Shown here piece by piece: positions 35,055 through 44,126 of a stretch of 64,000 nt of DNA (positions are counted from its first letter, which is position 1; every line of letters begins with the position of its first letter). The notes below the pieces were generated by a model. It worked only from the letters and a program-made list of their open reading frames with translations. It made no database searches and was not told the DNA's origin. Made by a program: the position numbers and the translations under genes. The stretch comes from SG8-40 sp963792855 (lineage in GTDB: Bacteria; Pseudomonadota; Gammaproteobacteria; Burkholderiales; Eutrophovitaceae), in NCBI GenBank assembly GCA_963792855.1, contig CAWBXZ010000001.1, positions 124,001 to 188,000 on the forward strand. The letters are read 5' to 3'.

Positions 35055-36096
35055 TCAGCCGTCATTCTGCGTGCCGGCGCGCAGCGCGCGTGCACATTCG
35101 CCCACGAGTTGCGGGCCGCGATATATCAGCCCGGTATAAAGCTGTACCAGCGAGGCGCCCGCAGCGATTTTCTCGGCCGCATCGGCACCACGCATGATGC
35201 CTCCTGCAGCGATGATCGGCAGTTCTCCGGCGAGCGCCTCGGACAACCACTGGACAATCCGGGTGGCGCGTTCGCGTAACGGAGCACCGCTCAGGCCGCC
35301 GGCCTGATCAGCGAACTGCAGGTGTTCGACCCCTGCCCGGGAGATCGTGGTATTGGTGGCAATGATCGCGTCCATTTCGTGGCGACAGGCGGTTTCAGCG
35401 GCGAACCGGACATCGGGCTTGTCAAGATCGGGTGAGATCTTGATGGCGATAGGCACCCGCCGGCCGTGCCGGTCGCTGAGTGCCTTGCGTTCGAGCGCGA
35501 GACCCGACAACAAATCTCTCGAGTGCCGGACCTTCCTGCAGGCTGCGCAAATTCTGCGTGTTCGGCGATGAAATGTTGATTGTGATGTAGCTGGCACAGG
35601 CGTACACGCTGCGCAGGCAATGCAGATAGTCGTCGAGTGCGCGCTCGATTGGCGTATCGAAGTTCTTCCCGATATTGATTCCGAGGATGCCTTCGTAGTG
35701 CGAAGCGTGAACATTTGACACGAACGTGTCCACGCCCAGATTGTTGAAACCCATCCGGTTGATCAGCGCCCGGGCAGGGCGAATGCGAAACATGCGTTTC
35801 GGCGGGTTTCCAGGCTGCGCACGTGGCGTCACGGTGCCAACCTCGAGAAATCCAAAACCAAGTTGCGACAAGGCATCGATATGGGCGGCGTTCTTGTCCA
35901 GTCCGGCTGCGAGCCCGACCGGGTTGGGGAAGGTCAGCCCCATGACTTGTCTGGGTGCGTGCACTGCGGGACCAGCGAGCACGCGGGCGATTCCAAGCTG
36001 CGCGGCGAAATCGAGTGTCCCCAGCACGAGCTCGTGGGCGCGTTCCGGGTCCAGTGAGAAGAGCAGGGGCCTCGCTAGCGAGTACAACACAGGCAT
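35055..36096 (-). pseudogene. pyrD: dihydroorotate dehydrogenase (class 2) with 1-nt frameshift
   Basis: Membrane-associated, quinone-linked enzyme of pyrimidine synthesis. The N-terminal part (36096 down to about 35520) has AAGLDKNAAHIDALSQLGFGFLEVGTVTPRAQPGNP, the INRMGFNN loop and NISSPNTQNLRSLQ with the catalytic serine. The remainder (PIAIKISPDL, IIATNTT, GGLSGAPLRE, IIAAGGI, LVQLYTGLIYRGP) is in another frame. Joining them needs removal of one base in the GAGAGAT stretch at about 35515-35521, which restores ALE-D-LL as in E. coli. The joined product would be 346 aa. It is an essential pathway gene, so sequencing error or a very recent mutation is likely. Confidence 0.88.
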
Positions 36097-36139
36097 GCGC
36101 CTTGCAGCATGGCGCTGCGTACTGGCCGGGAGCCGGAAA

Positions 36140-36886
36140 TCACGCCTCGGGCGCCGTGGCCTGACGCGAAAGTCTCTGCCATTGACCGTCGATCAGTCCT
36201 TCGATGGGCTGGAACAGGACTTTGTAGGCCATCTTCGGACTTTGGGCGATCCAGTATCCAAGATACAGGTACGGCAGGCCCAGTCGCTTGCAGAGATCGA
36301 CCTGCCAGCAGACATTGAACGTTCCGTAACTGGCGCGAGCCACTTCCGGGTCGAAGAACGTGTAGACCGATGAGAGTCCGTCATCCAGCCGGTCGACGAT
36401 GCTTACCATGCGCAGCCTGCCGCCCTCACGAAACTCGACCAGGCTCGAGCGGACATTGCTCTGTAACAGAAAGTGACGGTATTGCTCGCGGCTGTCGTGA
36501 TCCATGCCCCCGCCGCTATGACGATGTGCCTGGTAGCGCAAGTACAGTGCGTAGTGCTCGGGGTGGTACTTGAGCTCGAGCATGTGTGCCTCAAGGGCGC
36601 TGTGGCGTCTGGCCGCGCGTCGTTGCGACCGGCTTGGCGAGAAGTCTGCGGTTGCGATGCGCACCGGCACGCAAGCACGGCAGCGGTCGCAGTAAGGGCG
36701 ATAGGTGAACGCGCCGCTGCGGCGAAAGCCGACTTTGACGAGATCCGCGTAGACCTGGCTGTCGATCGCGTGACTGGGCGTGGCCACTTGCGAGCGCGCC
36801 AACCGGTCGGGGAGATAACTGCACGGGTACGGCGCCGTCGCATAGAACTGCAGCACCGAGAAAGGCAGGTCATTCAACTGAGTCAT
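36140..36886 (-). CDS. bpt: aspartate/glutamate leucyltransferase
   Basis: N-end rule enzyme that adds leucine to proteins beginning with Asp or Glu, marking them for ClpS/ClpAP. The 248-aa sequence has the cysteines of the family (PYPCSYLPDR, then YCDRCRACVPVRI), GGGMDHDSREQYRHFLLQS and the GYWIAQSPKMAYK motif. It sits downstream of aat, the other bacterial N-end rule transferase, as in many gammaproteobacteria. About 160 nt separate the two genes. Confidence 0.95.
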   Translation of the reverse strand: MTQLNDLPFSVLQFYATAPYPCSYLPDRLARSQVATPSHAIDSQVYADLVKVGFRRSGAFTYRPYCDRCRACVPVRIATADFSPSRSQRRAARRHSALEAHMLELKYHPEHYALYLRYQAHRHSGGGMDHDSREQYRHFLLQSNVRSSLVEFREGGRLRMVSIVDRLDDGLSSVYTFFDPEVARASYGTFNVCWQVDLCKRLGLPYLYLGYWIAQSPKMAYKVLFQPIEGLIDGQWQRLSRQATAPEA

Positions 36887-37049
36887 GGTTTCGGCTTGAT
36901 TTGAACGTTGTCTTCCCGTGGCCAGTTACGCCAGCCATCACGCCGGCCGGCACATATTACACACGTGCGCACGGTGCGGTCTTGTCCTGATTGATTTCTT
37001 CGACGCTTCAATGTTCCCGACAATGCCTGTAGTCCGGTTCGACCGGGTT

Positions 37050-37745
37050 TCAGTCGACCCGGGTTTTGATCACCCACGGTGCTGGCACCGAGACATAGTC
37101 TACCAATTCACTCAGTTTCTGTGCGAAACGGGCTCGAGGGATTTCCCGCGCACCGAATGTCGCGAGATGTTGCGTTCGCATCTGACAGTCGATAATGCCG
37201 AAGCCCCGGTCACGAAGATGTCGCACGAGCGCGACGAAAGCGATTTTCGATGCGTTGCTTACGCGAGTAAACATCGATTCTCCGAAGAAAGCGTGACCGA
37301 TAGCGACTCCGTACAAGCCGCCGGCGAGTTTTCCGTCGATCCATGTCTCGATCGAGTGCGCATGACCCGCCCGATGCAAATCGACGTAGGCGGCGCACAT
37401 TTCTTCTGTAATCCAGGTGCCCGTTTCGCCGCTCCGCGGTTCCCGGCAAGCCGTGATGACTTGCGCGAAAGCGCGGTCGGCTGTGACCTCGTAAGGCGCC
37501 GTGCGCAGTGTCTTGCGCAAAGAGCGGCCGACGTGGAGTTCCGCCGGAAACAGTACCATGCGCGGGTCCGGGCTCCACCAAAGAATCGGGTCTTTGTCAC
37601 CAAACCAGGGGAAGATGCCCAGGCGATAGGCCCGAAGCAGCGTTTGCACAGTGAGATCGCCGCCTGCGGCGAGCAATCCGTTCGGTTCACGTAGTGCCTG
37701 CGTCAGCGGTGGAAAAATATCTCCGGGTCGAAGCCAGGGAATCAC
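37050..37745 (-). CDS. aat: leucyl/phenylalanyl-tRNA-protein transferase
   Basis: Transfers Leu or Phe from tRNA to proteins with N-terminal Lys or Arg, creating degradation signals for ClpS/ClpAP. The 231-aa protein shows the full family pattern: GLLAAGGDLTVQTLLRAYRLGIFPWF, ILWWSPDPRMVLFP, GTWITEEMCAAYVDLHRAGHAHSIE, GGLYGVAIGHAFFGESMF and IIDCQMRTQHLATFGAREI. It lies 33 nt below sodC and upstream of bpt. Confidence 0.97.
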   Translation of the reverse strand: MIPWLRPGDIFPPLTQALREPNGLLAAGGDLTVQTLLRAYRLGIFPWFGDKDPILWWSPDPRMVLFPAELHVGRSLRKTLRTAPYEVTADRAFAQVITACREPRSGETGTWITEEMCAAYVDLHRAGHAHSIETWIDGKLAGGLYGVAIGHAFFGESMFTRVSNASKIAFVALVRHLRDRGFGIIDCQMRTQHLATFGAREIPRARFAQKLSELVDYVSVPAPWVIKTRVD

Positions 37746-37778
37746 GCGAATGGCCGCTTCACAGGGCAGCGTCGAAGG

Positions 37779-38321
37779 TCAGAAAAATTTGTCGGGGTTC
37801 TTGCTGATCAGTCCGCATGCAATCCGTGACCCTGCATTGCCACTGGGTTGGGTGGTCAGGTCGTCTGCTTTTGCATGCACGATCACAGAGCGCCCGATGA
37901 TGCTGTCACTGCCGGTTCCCAGGCTGATTCCGGTCACCGTGATCGATGACTGCGCCGAACCGTTCACGTCAGACCGGACATTTCCGAGATCACCGGCATG
38001 TCGCATTGCACTTTCCGGCCCGCCGTGCTCGCTGTCCTGCGGATTGAAGTGACCACCGGCACTGCTCGCATCAGGCGCACGGCAATCGCCAATTTCATGA
38101 ATGTGCAAGCCGTGGCTGGCATTTGGCGTCAGTCCTTCGATGCGGATACGCACCCGCATCTGATCGCCGTCCTGCTGGAACTCAACGACTCCGCTCGCCG
38201 TATTTCCTTCCGTCGGCGCAAGCATCGCGATGGCTGTTGGATCGGGCTGCAATGCCGTGTTGACACTGCTACACGCCGTTAGCACGGCACAAACCCCGAC
38301 TACCAGCCATCTGCGAAACAT
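37779..38321 (-). CDS. sodC: Cu/Zn superoxide dismutase, predicted lipoprotein
   Basis: Periplasmic enzyme that dismutates superoxide. The 180-aa product begins with a lipoprotein signal (VVGVCAVLTACSS), so it is probably membrane-anchored. Metal ligands are visible in HGLHIHEIGDC, SAGGHFNPQDSEHGG and RSVIVHAKADD, and the second disulfide cysteine lies in SRIACGLI. The ATG at 38321 is preferred because it opens the signal; an ATG at 38351 adds ten basic residues. It starts the minus-strand run sodC-aat-bpt-pyrD. Confidence 0.95.
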   Translation of the reverse strand: MFRRWLVVGVCAVLTACSSVNTALQPDPTAIAMLAPTEGNTASGVVEFQQDGDQMRVRIRIEGLTPNASHGLHIHEIGDCRAPDASSAGGHFNPQDSEHGGPESAMRHAGDLGNVRSDVNGSAQSSITVTGISLGTGSDSIIGRSVIVHAKADDLTTQPSGNAGSRIACGLISKNPDKFF

Positions 38322-38614
38322 CGTTGCTGCTCTCCCGTTACCACGCCCCATGGTGACGCAGTATCATACTTTCAACTTGTTCTTCCTTTTAGCATTGCGG
38401 TATCTGCAGTGTCAACGCGCATGGCGCCTGCGAGTCGAGCGCGTGTCACGAAGCTGAAGGGGGGGACGCAGGGCGAAAAATAAAGGGGCGTCGACACACC
38501 TGACGGATGTGATGGCTGGAGTCCCGCCTCCGGAGAAAAACGTGCACGGACCTGAACCAGTAAACAAGAGCCAGGGATTGACAACGATGAACCAAAAGCG
38601 GTGGGAGGCGACCG

Positions 38615-39184
38615 GTGAGAACGCACGGTGAGCTCGTTCCTTCGGCGTGGGTGAAAAGGTGGATGGGGCTGCTGGCTCCGGACAGCAGTGTGCTGGACCT
38701 TGCCTGTGGATCTGGACGGCATACGCGCCTGGCGGTCGACCACGGGCACCGGGTGGTGGCGGTGGATCGCAATCAGGAAGCGCTCCCGGCGCTGGCAAGG
38801 CTCCCGAAGGTCTCCGTTCTGGCTGCTGACATCGAAGCGTGCGAATGGCCGTTGGCGGGGCGCAGCTTCGATGCGGTCATCGTCACCAATTATCTGCACC
38901 GCCCGTTGTTTCCAGCGTTGCTTGACGCCGTTTGCGCCTCCGGCCTGCTGATCTACGAGACGTTTGCGGCCGGCAACGAGCGTTTCGGACGGCCCTCGAA
39001 TCCGGATTTCCTGCTGCATGCGGGCGAATTGCTCGACCTCGTGCGGCCGGCATTGCGCGTACTGGCGTACGAGGATGTTTACCAGGACGAGCCAAAGCCG
39101 GCCATGGTGCAGCGCATCTGCGCTGCCGGCGGGAAGTTCGTCTGGCCGCAAACAACTGGCGAGGTGCGCCAGCGAATCGGGTAG
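38615..39184 (+). CDS. class I SAM-dependent methyltransferase
   Basis: 189-aa predicted methyltransferase. The SAM-binding motif I is VLDLACGSGRHTRLA, motif post I is VVAVDRNQEA, and motif IV is FDAVIVTNYLHRPLF. The family resembles the small TehB-like proteins; the substrate is unknown. The start is a GTG at 38615 after a weak GAGG site. It precedes dapA by 36 nt, but dapA seems to have its own TAGAAT at 39182-39187, so a joint transcript is uncertain. Confidence 0.85.
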   Translation: MRTHGELVPSAWVKRWMGLLAPDSSVLDLACGSGRHTRLAVDHGHRVVAVDRNQEALPALARLPKVSVLAADIEACEWPLAGRSFDAVIVTNYLHRPLFPALLDAVCASGLLIYETFAAGNERFGRPSNPDFLLHAGELLDLVRPALRVLAYEDVYQDEPKPAMVQRICAAGGKFVWPQTTGEVRQRIG

Positions 39185-39220
39185 AATTTCGCCATCAATC
39201 AATTCAGGAGCGCTCTTGCC

Positions 39221-40120
39221 ATGCTTACTGGCAGCATCGTCGCAATCGTCACACCGATGCATGAGGACGGCAGCCTCGATCTCGAGCGTTTCGGCCAGTT
39301 GGTGGACTGGCACATAGCGCAGGGGACGCAGGGCATTGTCGTTGTCGGTACCACCGGCGAGTCGCCCACTGTCGACTTCGACGATCATTGCCTGCTGATC
39401 AACACGGCGGTCGAGCGGGCGGCGGGACGAATTCCCGTGATCGCCGGCACCGGCGCGAATTCAACGTCGGAAGCCATCGAACTCGCCGGTTTTGCAAAGA
39501 CCGCCGGCGCCGAAATGAGCCTGACCGTTGTGCCTTACTACAACAAGCCCACCCAGGAAGGCCTGTATCGCCACTTCCGCGCCATTGCAGAAGCCGTCGA
39601 TATGCCGCACATTCTTTACAACGTGCCGGGCCGCACCGTTGCAGACCTGCACAACGACACGACCATGCGGCTGGCGCAGATACCCAATATCGTCGGTATC
39701 AAGGATGCGACCGCCAGTGTTGAACGCGGTGCCGATCTGATCAGGCGTGCCCCGGCGGATTTCGCAATCTACAGCGGCGATGATGCGAGCAGTATGGCGC
39801 TGATGATGATGGGCGGACATGGTGTAATTTCGGTCACTGCAAACGTAGCGCCGGCCCTGATGCAGGAAGTCTGCGCGTCGGTGCTGGCGGGAGATTTTCA
39901 GCGGGCAAGGGCGGTGAACAACCGATTGCTGGCTTTGCATACCCATCTTTTCGTCGAAGCCAATCCGATTACCGTGAAGTGGGTCCTTCTTGAGATGGGC
40001 AAGATCGGCCCGGGTATCCGCTTGCCGCTCACGCCGCTTTCATCATCGTTCCACGACTTGCTGCGCGGTGCGATGCAGCAGGCTGGTATTTCAGTCCAGA
40101 GTGCCAAGGTGCGCCAATGA
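39221..40120 (+). CDS. dapA: 4-hydroxy-tetrahydrodipicolinate synthase
   Basis: Condenses pyruvate with aspartate semialdehyde in lysine and diaminopimelate synthesis. At 299 aa it has the family motifs: VVGTTGESPTV, the catalytic tyrosine in VVPYYNKPTQEGLYRHF, YNVPGRTVADL and the Schiff-base lysine in VGIKDATAS. A CAGGAG ribosome site precedes the ATG. The 3' end, including the stop codon, is part of a tandem 30-bp repeat (see repeat). bamC follows, as in E. coli. Confidence 0.97.
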   Translation: MLTGSIVAIVTPMHEDGSLDLERFGQLVDWHIAQGTQGIVVVGTTGESPTVDFDDHCLLINTAVERAAGRIPVIAGTGANSTSEAIELAGFAKTAGAEMSLTVVPYYNKPTQEGLYRHFRAIAEAVDMPHILYNVPGRTVADLHNDTTMRLAQIPNIVGIKDATASVERGADLIRRAPADFAIYSGDDASSMALMMMGGHGVISVTANVAPALMQEVCASVLAGDFQRARAVNNRLLALHTHLFVEANPITVKWVLLEMGKIGPGIRLPLTPLSSSFHDLLRGAMQQAGISVQSAKVRQ

Positions 40121-40185
40121 GCGCACCCACGAAACAAGGTGCGCCAATGAGCGCACCCACGAAACAAGGTGCACCAATGAGCGCC
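40106..40185 (+). repeat. tandem 30-bp repeat at the dapA stop, with internal hairpin
   Basis: A 30-bp unit occurs at 40106-40135 and again, identical, at 40136-40165; a partial, diverged third copy runs to about 40185, and a weak fourth trace (GGCCAATGAG) lies at 40201. Each unit holds GGTGCGC-CAATGA-GCGCACC, an inverted repeat with 7-bp arms. The first copy contains the dapA stop (TGA 40118-40120), and each copy repeats the same stop. Confidence 0.85.
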
Positions 40186-40367
40186 CCGTTTCATTCGGCG
40201 GGCCAATGAGTCAACCGGCAGGTGCATCAAAACGTACGTCGGTAACAGACGGCAGGTACCCGCTTGCCAGATTTCGGGTTGAAATTTGCGGCAACTAAAG
40301 CGCTGTTTCCGTTGTCGTACGCCCGCGACTCTGGTTCCGATTTTGTATATCCATTGCTGATTCAACA

Positions 40368-41489
40368 ATGAAATTGCCTGGCCTTATCGTGTCCGTCATT
40401 GTGGCGGCAGTTTTTGTTACCGGCTGTTCCAGCCTGTCCGATCGCAACAAGGTCGATTACCGGTCGGCCAAGCGTCTGCCACCGCTTGATGTGCCTCCCG
40501 ATCTGGTCGTGCCGCGTGCCAGTGAGCGTTACGATTTGCCCGGCCAGGAAGGGGCTACGTACTCGGATTACACACGGGAGCGCGCCGATGCCGGCCAGAT
40601 TTCCCAGGAAGCGGTCTTGCCTGACGAAGAAGGCATGCGGGTCGAGCGCCTCGGCACTTATCGCTGGCTGGTGGTGGAGATGGACCCTGCAGAGCTCTGG
40701 CAGCCGCTGCGCGAGTTCTGGCAGGAAACGGGCTTTCTGATTGCTGTCGACGACCCCAACGCAGGCCTGATGGAAACGGACTGGGCAGAAAATCGCGCGA
40801 GAAACAGCGACTCATGGTTTGGCAGAACCTTCGGTTCTTTCGGGGTCGTGACGTCCCTGAACGAGCGAGACAAGTTCCGCACGCGGGTGGAACGCGGCGA
40901 TGCGTCGGGGACGACCGAAATCTTCATCAGCCATCGGGGCCTCGCGCAACAGCAACAACGGCAGCAACTGCAAACGAGCAGTACCGTGCCGCAAAAAGGC
41001 TACTGGCAGGTAAGGCCTCGTGATCCGGATCTCGAGGCGGAGATGCTGTATCGGCTGATGGCAAAACTCGGAGGCACGAAGGAACAGGTCGAACAGGCGA
41101 AGGCAGTGCCCGAGCCAGCGCCGCGAGCCGCGCTGGCAAGCGGTGAGGACAAGCTCGAGTATCTGGAATTGCAGGATACGTTTGACAAGGCGTGGCGGCG
41201 AGTCGGGCTGGCGCTCGATTACATCGGATTTACCGTAGAGGATCGGAACCGGGCCGAAGGTGTCTATTTCGTTCGTTATAACGATCCCGACGCGACTGTC
41301 GAGCAGGAAGGCCTGGCAAAGTTGGCATTCTGGCGCGACGACGAACCGGTTAACCGCAAGTATCAGATCAGAGTCACCGGCCAGGAGGCCGGTGGCAGCG
41401 AAGTGCAGGTGCTCGACGAATCCGGCGCGGTTCTGGCAACGCCTACTTCGAGTCGCATACTTGCGTTGCTGCGCGACCAGCTGAAGTAG
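40368..41489 (+). CDS. bamC: outer membrane assembly lipoprotein BamC
   Basis: Accessory lipoprotein of the BAM complex that inserts beta-barrel proteins in the outer membrane. The 373-aa sequence begins with a lipoprotein signal (VIVAAVFVTGCSS), then the extended N-terminal segment VDYRSAKRLPPLDVPPDL that contacts BamD, then two helix-grip domains. The RWLVVEMDPAELWQPLREFWQETGF and LQDTFDKAWRRVGLALDYIGFTVEDRN segments mark these. The position after dapA agrees with E. coli (formerly nlpB). Confidence 0.93.
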   Translation: MKLPGLIVSVIVAAVFVTGCSSLSDRNKVDYRSAKRLPPLDVPPDLVVPRASERYDLPGQEGATYSDYTRERADAGQISQEAVLPDEEGMRVERLGTYRWLVVEMDPAELWQPLREFWQETGFLIAVDDPNAGLMETDWAENRARNSDSWFGRTFGSFGVVTSLNERDKFRTRVERGDASGTTEIFISHRGLAQQQQRQQLQTSSTVPQKGYWQVRPRDPDLEAEMLYRLMAKLGGTKEQVEQAKAVPEPAPRAALASGEDKLEYLELQDTFDKAWRRVGLALDYIGFTVEDRNRAEGVYFVRYNDPDATVEQEGLAKLAFWRDDEPVNRKYQIRVTGQEAGGSEVQVLDESGAVLATPTSSRILALLRDQLK

Positions 41490-41525
41490 CCGACTTGCGA
41501 AACGCGACAGCGATCGACCCCGTGC

Positions 41526-42303
41526 ATGTCATACGCATTGCGGTTCGCTAGTCTCGGCAGCGGTAGTGGCGGCAATGCCCTTGTGGTCCAGGCAGGCGAC
41601 GCCATTATCATGCTTGATTGCGGGTTCAGCACTGCGGAGACGACGCGGCGGCTGGCGTGTCTGGGATTGCGGCCTGATCAGCTCGCGGCCATTGTCGTAA
41701 CCCATGAACACGACGATCATATCGGTGGTGTTGCGCGCTTTGCGAGGCGTCATGCCGTTCCGGTCTGGATGTCTCATGGCACCTGGCGTGGCCTGGAGGC
41801 GATGTTCGATGGCGTGCAGACACACCTGATCGAAGGCTACGCCGATTTTTCGATTGGTGATCTGCTGGTCCAGCCGTTTCCGGTGCCGCACGATGCCCGC
41901 GAACCTGCACAGTTCGTGTTTGGTGCCGGCGCGGTTCGTCTCGGCGTGCTGACCGATACTGGCGAGTCAACCCCTCACATCGAGGCGATGCTGAAAGATT
42001 GCGACGGTCTGGTTATCGAGTGCAACCATGACACGGGCCTGCTCGCCAGTTCGAACTATCCGCCGCGGTTGCGCGCGCGCATAGCCGGTCGTCTGGGCCA
42101 TCTGGACAATGATGCCGCTGGCCGGCTGCTCTCCCGCAGTTGCCGGCCCGGGCCTGCGCCACGTTATCGCGGCGCACTTGTCGGAGCAGAACAATACCCC
42201 GAGCCTTGCGCAGCAGGCGCTCGCTGGTGTTTTGGGTTGCGACCCGGACTGGATCGGGATCGCGCGGCAGGATGCCGGTTTCGACTGGCGGGAGCTGGAC
42301 TAG
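41526..42303 (+). pseudogene. MBL-fold hydrolase (YycJ/WalJ-like) with 1-nt frameshift
   Basis: Metallo-beta-lactamase-fold protein, possibly a nuclease-like hydrolase. The N-terminal part is intact: SLGSGSGGNALVV, THEHDDHIGG (HxHxDH), LGVLTDTGE and IECNHD. The conserved ending (LRHVIAAHLSEQNNTPSLAQQAL, then GCDPDWIG and FDWRELD with stop at 42301-42303) is in another frame. One extra base between about 42131 and 42153, perhaps in the CCCGGG run, breaks it. Joined, it would be 258 aa, the usual length. As read, the first frame runs on to 42518 with an unrelated tail. The order dapA-bamC-MBL is familiar from Pseudomonas. Confidence 0.82.
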
Positions 42304-42401
42304 CGCGAGTGGAATTCCGGGGGCGCCGGGTGATGGCGACACGCCCGAACGCACGTTCTGGCGGCGGGCAGCACGGCACGGATACAGCCGCTGCGGCTGC
42401 G

Positions 42402-42893
42402 CTACAGGCCCAGAGTGTTGGCAGTAACGGCGGGTGTCGACGCCTCCCAGATTTCCTCGAAGCGCTCGACCAGCGTGTGTGCTTCGATCGGGTCATTCTT
42501 CGCGAACAGGCCACGTAATTCGTTGAAGTGAAAGCGCCGTACCGAATTCTGGTCGTCGGCAACGACAAACGGGTCGTAGACGCCTTTTGCCTGAGACTGC
42601 GTTTCGTGGATGGACACTGCGTGGCTGAAGTCGCGCAATAGCTGCGCCATACGCGGGCAACTGCGCTCCATGGAGGCCGCATTGTGCACGACGATTCTGA
42701 TACGGTTACGCCGGCTGGCAAGCAGGAAGCTGCGAAACGCCGAATGTCGCGCCGAGTCGTTATAGCTCGTTCCGAGTTCTTTCTCGAAGATGCGTAACTC
42801 GTGCTGTGCCAACGCGATCACTTCGTTGACGTATTCTTCGTATTGATTCCGGCTTGTGAAGTTTGTCTTTTCGGGTAAGAGAGCGTCACTCAC
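42402..42893 (-). CDS. DUF7931-type protein of unknown function
   Basis: About 163 aa, with no recognised catalytic motif. It begins SDALLPEKTNFTSRNQYEEYVNEVIALAQHELRIFEKEL and has a conserved-looking SFLLASRRNRIRIVVHNAASMERSCPRMAQLLRDFSHAVSI segment that recalls phospholipase-D-like folds, and VADDQNSVRRFHFNELRG later. I attribute it to the DUF7931 group from memory. The GTG at 42893 overlaps the roxA stop as GTGA and has GGGG before it; an ATG at 42905 is an alternative. Confidence 0.7.
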   Translation of the reverse strand: MSDALLPEKTNFTSRNQYEEYVNEVIALAQHELRIFEKELGTSYNDSARHSAFRSFLLASRRNRIRIVVHNAASMERSCPRMAQLLRDFSHAVSIHETQSQAKGVYDPFVVADDQNSVRRFHFNELRGLFAKNDPIEAHTLVERFEEIWEASTPAVTANTLGL

Positions 42894-44026
42894 ATTCGAC
42901 CCCATTCGCCTGTATTGATGTAGCCGCCACGATACCAATTGTAAAACGAGCGCAAAGCCACGCCATCGGCGTTTCTCATCTGCCGCGCGCTGAGGCGGCG
43001 TTGGTCAGCGAGCGCGATGATGGTCTTGCGTTCGCTCCTTTTCAAAGCAAACACCTCGCCATTCAGGAACGCGTGCTGGCCATGGAACAACAAGGGCAGG
43101 GCAGGATGTACCTCCAGGCCGTTAGCGCGTGCGCGCCGCGAAAATTCCCGGTAAGTGATAGCCCGGGGTGGTTGCAGGACGACATGGCTTTTTGGCTCGG
43201 ACAGGGTACGCCCGAGAAAAATCACCAGCTCGGTGCGGTCCCATTTGATGCGCGACAATGCGTCGACGACTTCGCGGATCATGTGCTCGCCAAGTTCGGC
43301 CGGGTGCCGTTGCGGCCTCGGCTCCGGGTCGGCGTAGCGGCCATCGATGTGAATCGTGTCGTCCAGATAACCCAGAAACTGGGTCTTGAGCGTTTCATAA
43401 TCCGGAGACCGGAACCCGATCGAGTAAGTCAGACAAGCGTCGAGCGCAACCCCGTCATGCGCAAAACGCGGCGGCAGGTATAGCATGTCGCCACGGTTCA
43501 GCACACATGTGCCTTCCGCGCGAAAGCGCCTGAGAATCTTCAGTTCCGAGTCGGGCAGGAGATCAAGATCGGTTTGCGCGCTCACCTGCCACGAACGTTG
43601 GCCTTTGCCTTGTAGCAGGAAGACATCGTAGGAGTCGAAATGCGGACCGACGCCACCGCCGGGCGCTGCGTAGCTCACCATCAGGTCATCAAGGCGCGCG
43701 TAAGGAAGAAAGGAGAAGCGTTTCAGGAGTGCGCGTGCCGCGGGCAGTGCATGATTGACGCCCTGGACCAGCAGCGTCCAGTTTGTCGGGGGCAGATCAC
43801 GGAACAGGCGCGCAGGCAATGGCCCGTAGTGCACTTCGCGTGTGCTACCGGTGGCGACGACGAGACGCGCTTCGCAAAGTTCATGTCTCGCCAGCATGAT
43901 GAGCTGTTGCGGTGTCAGCAGATCGCGCCAGTCCTGGATGGCCGAACGAATCAGCAAGGGTTGCCTGTGCCAGTGCCGTTTCAGGAACAACGACGGCGAG
44001 AGCCCGCCCAGTAACATCTTGTTCAT
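42890..44026 (-). CDS. roxA: ribosomal protein uL16 arginine 3-hydroxylase (RoxA/YcfD)
   Basis: 2-oxoglutarate- and Fe(II)-dependent JmjC-type oxygenase that hydroxylates an arginine of ribosomal protein uL16. The protein is 378 aa (E. coli 373). The iron motif HxD is in GGGVGPHFDSYDVFLLQ, and the distal histidine is in LYLPPRFAHDGVAL. The C-terminal winged-helix-like part is present. The ATG at 44026 gives MNKMLLGGLSPSLFLKRHW, the familiar start. It is divergent from bcp and coupled to the DUF7931-type gene. Confidence 0.9.
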   Translation of the reverse strand: MNKMLLGGLSPSLFLKRHWHRQPLLIRSAIQDWRDLLTPQQLIMLARHELCEARLVVATGSTREVHYGPLPARLFRDLPPTNWTLLVQGVNHALPAARALLKRFSFLPYARLDDLMVSYAAPGGGVGPHFDSYDVFLLQGKGQRSWQVSAQTDLDLLPDSELKILRRFRAEGTCVLNRGDMLYLPPRFAHDGVALDACLTYSIGFRSPDYETLKTQFLGYLDDTIHIDGRYADPEPRPQRHPAELGEHMIREVVDALSRIKWDRTELVIFLGRTLSEPKSHVVLQPPRAITYREFSRRARANGLEVHPALPLLFHGQHAFLNGEVFALKRSERKTIIALADQRRLSARQMRNADGVALRSFYNWYRGGYINTGEWGRM

Positions 44027-44126
44027 TTGAAAAGTATAGCTGTCTGTAGTCTTCATCATCGCCACTTTGCTGGCGGCGCGCCTATTTCAGTTAAAATCCT
44101 GCAAGCACTTCGCTGGAGTCGTTACG

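Noticed and set aside
40106..40185. CRISPR-like direct repeats after dapA
   Set aside because: The units are adjacent with no spacers and there are no cas genes; this is a simple tandem duplication.
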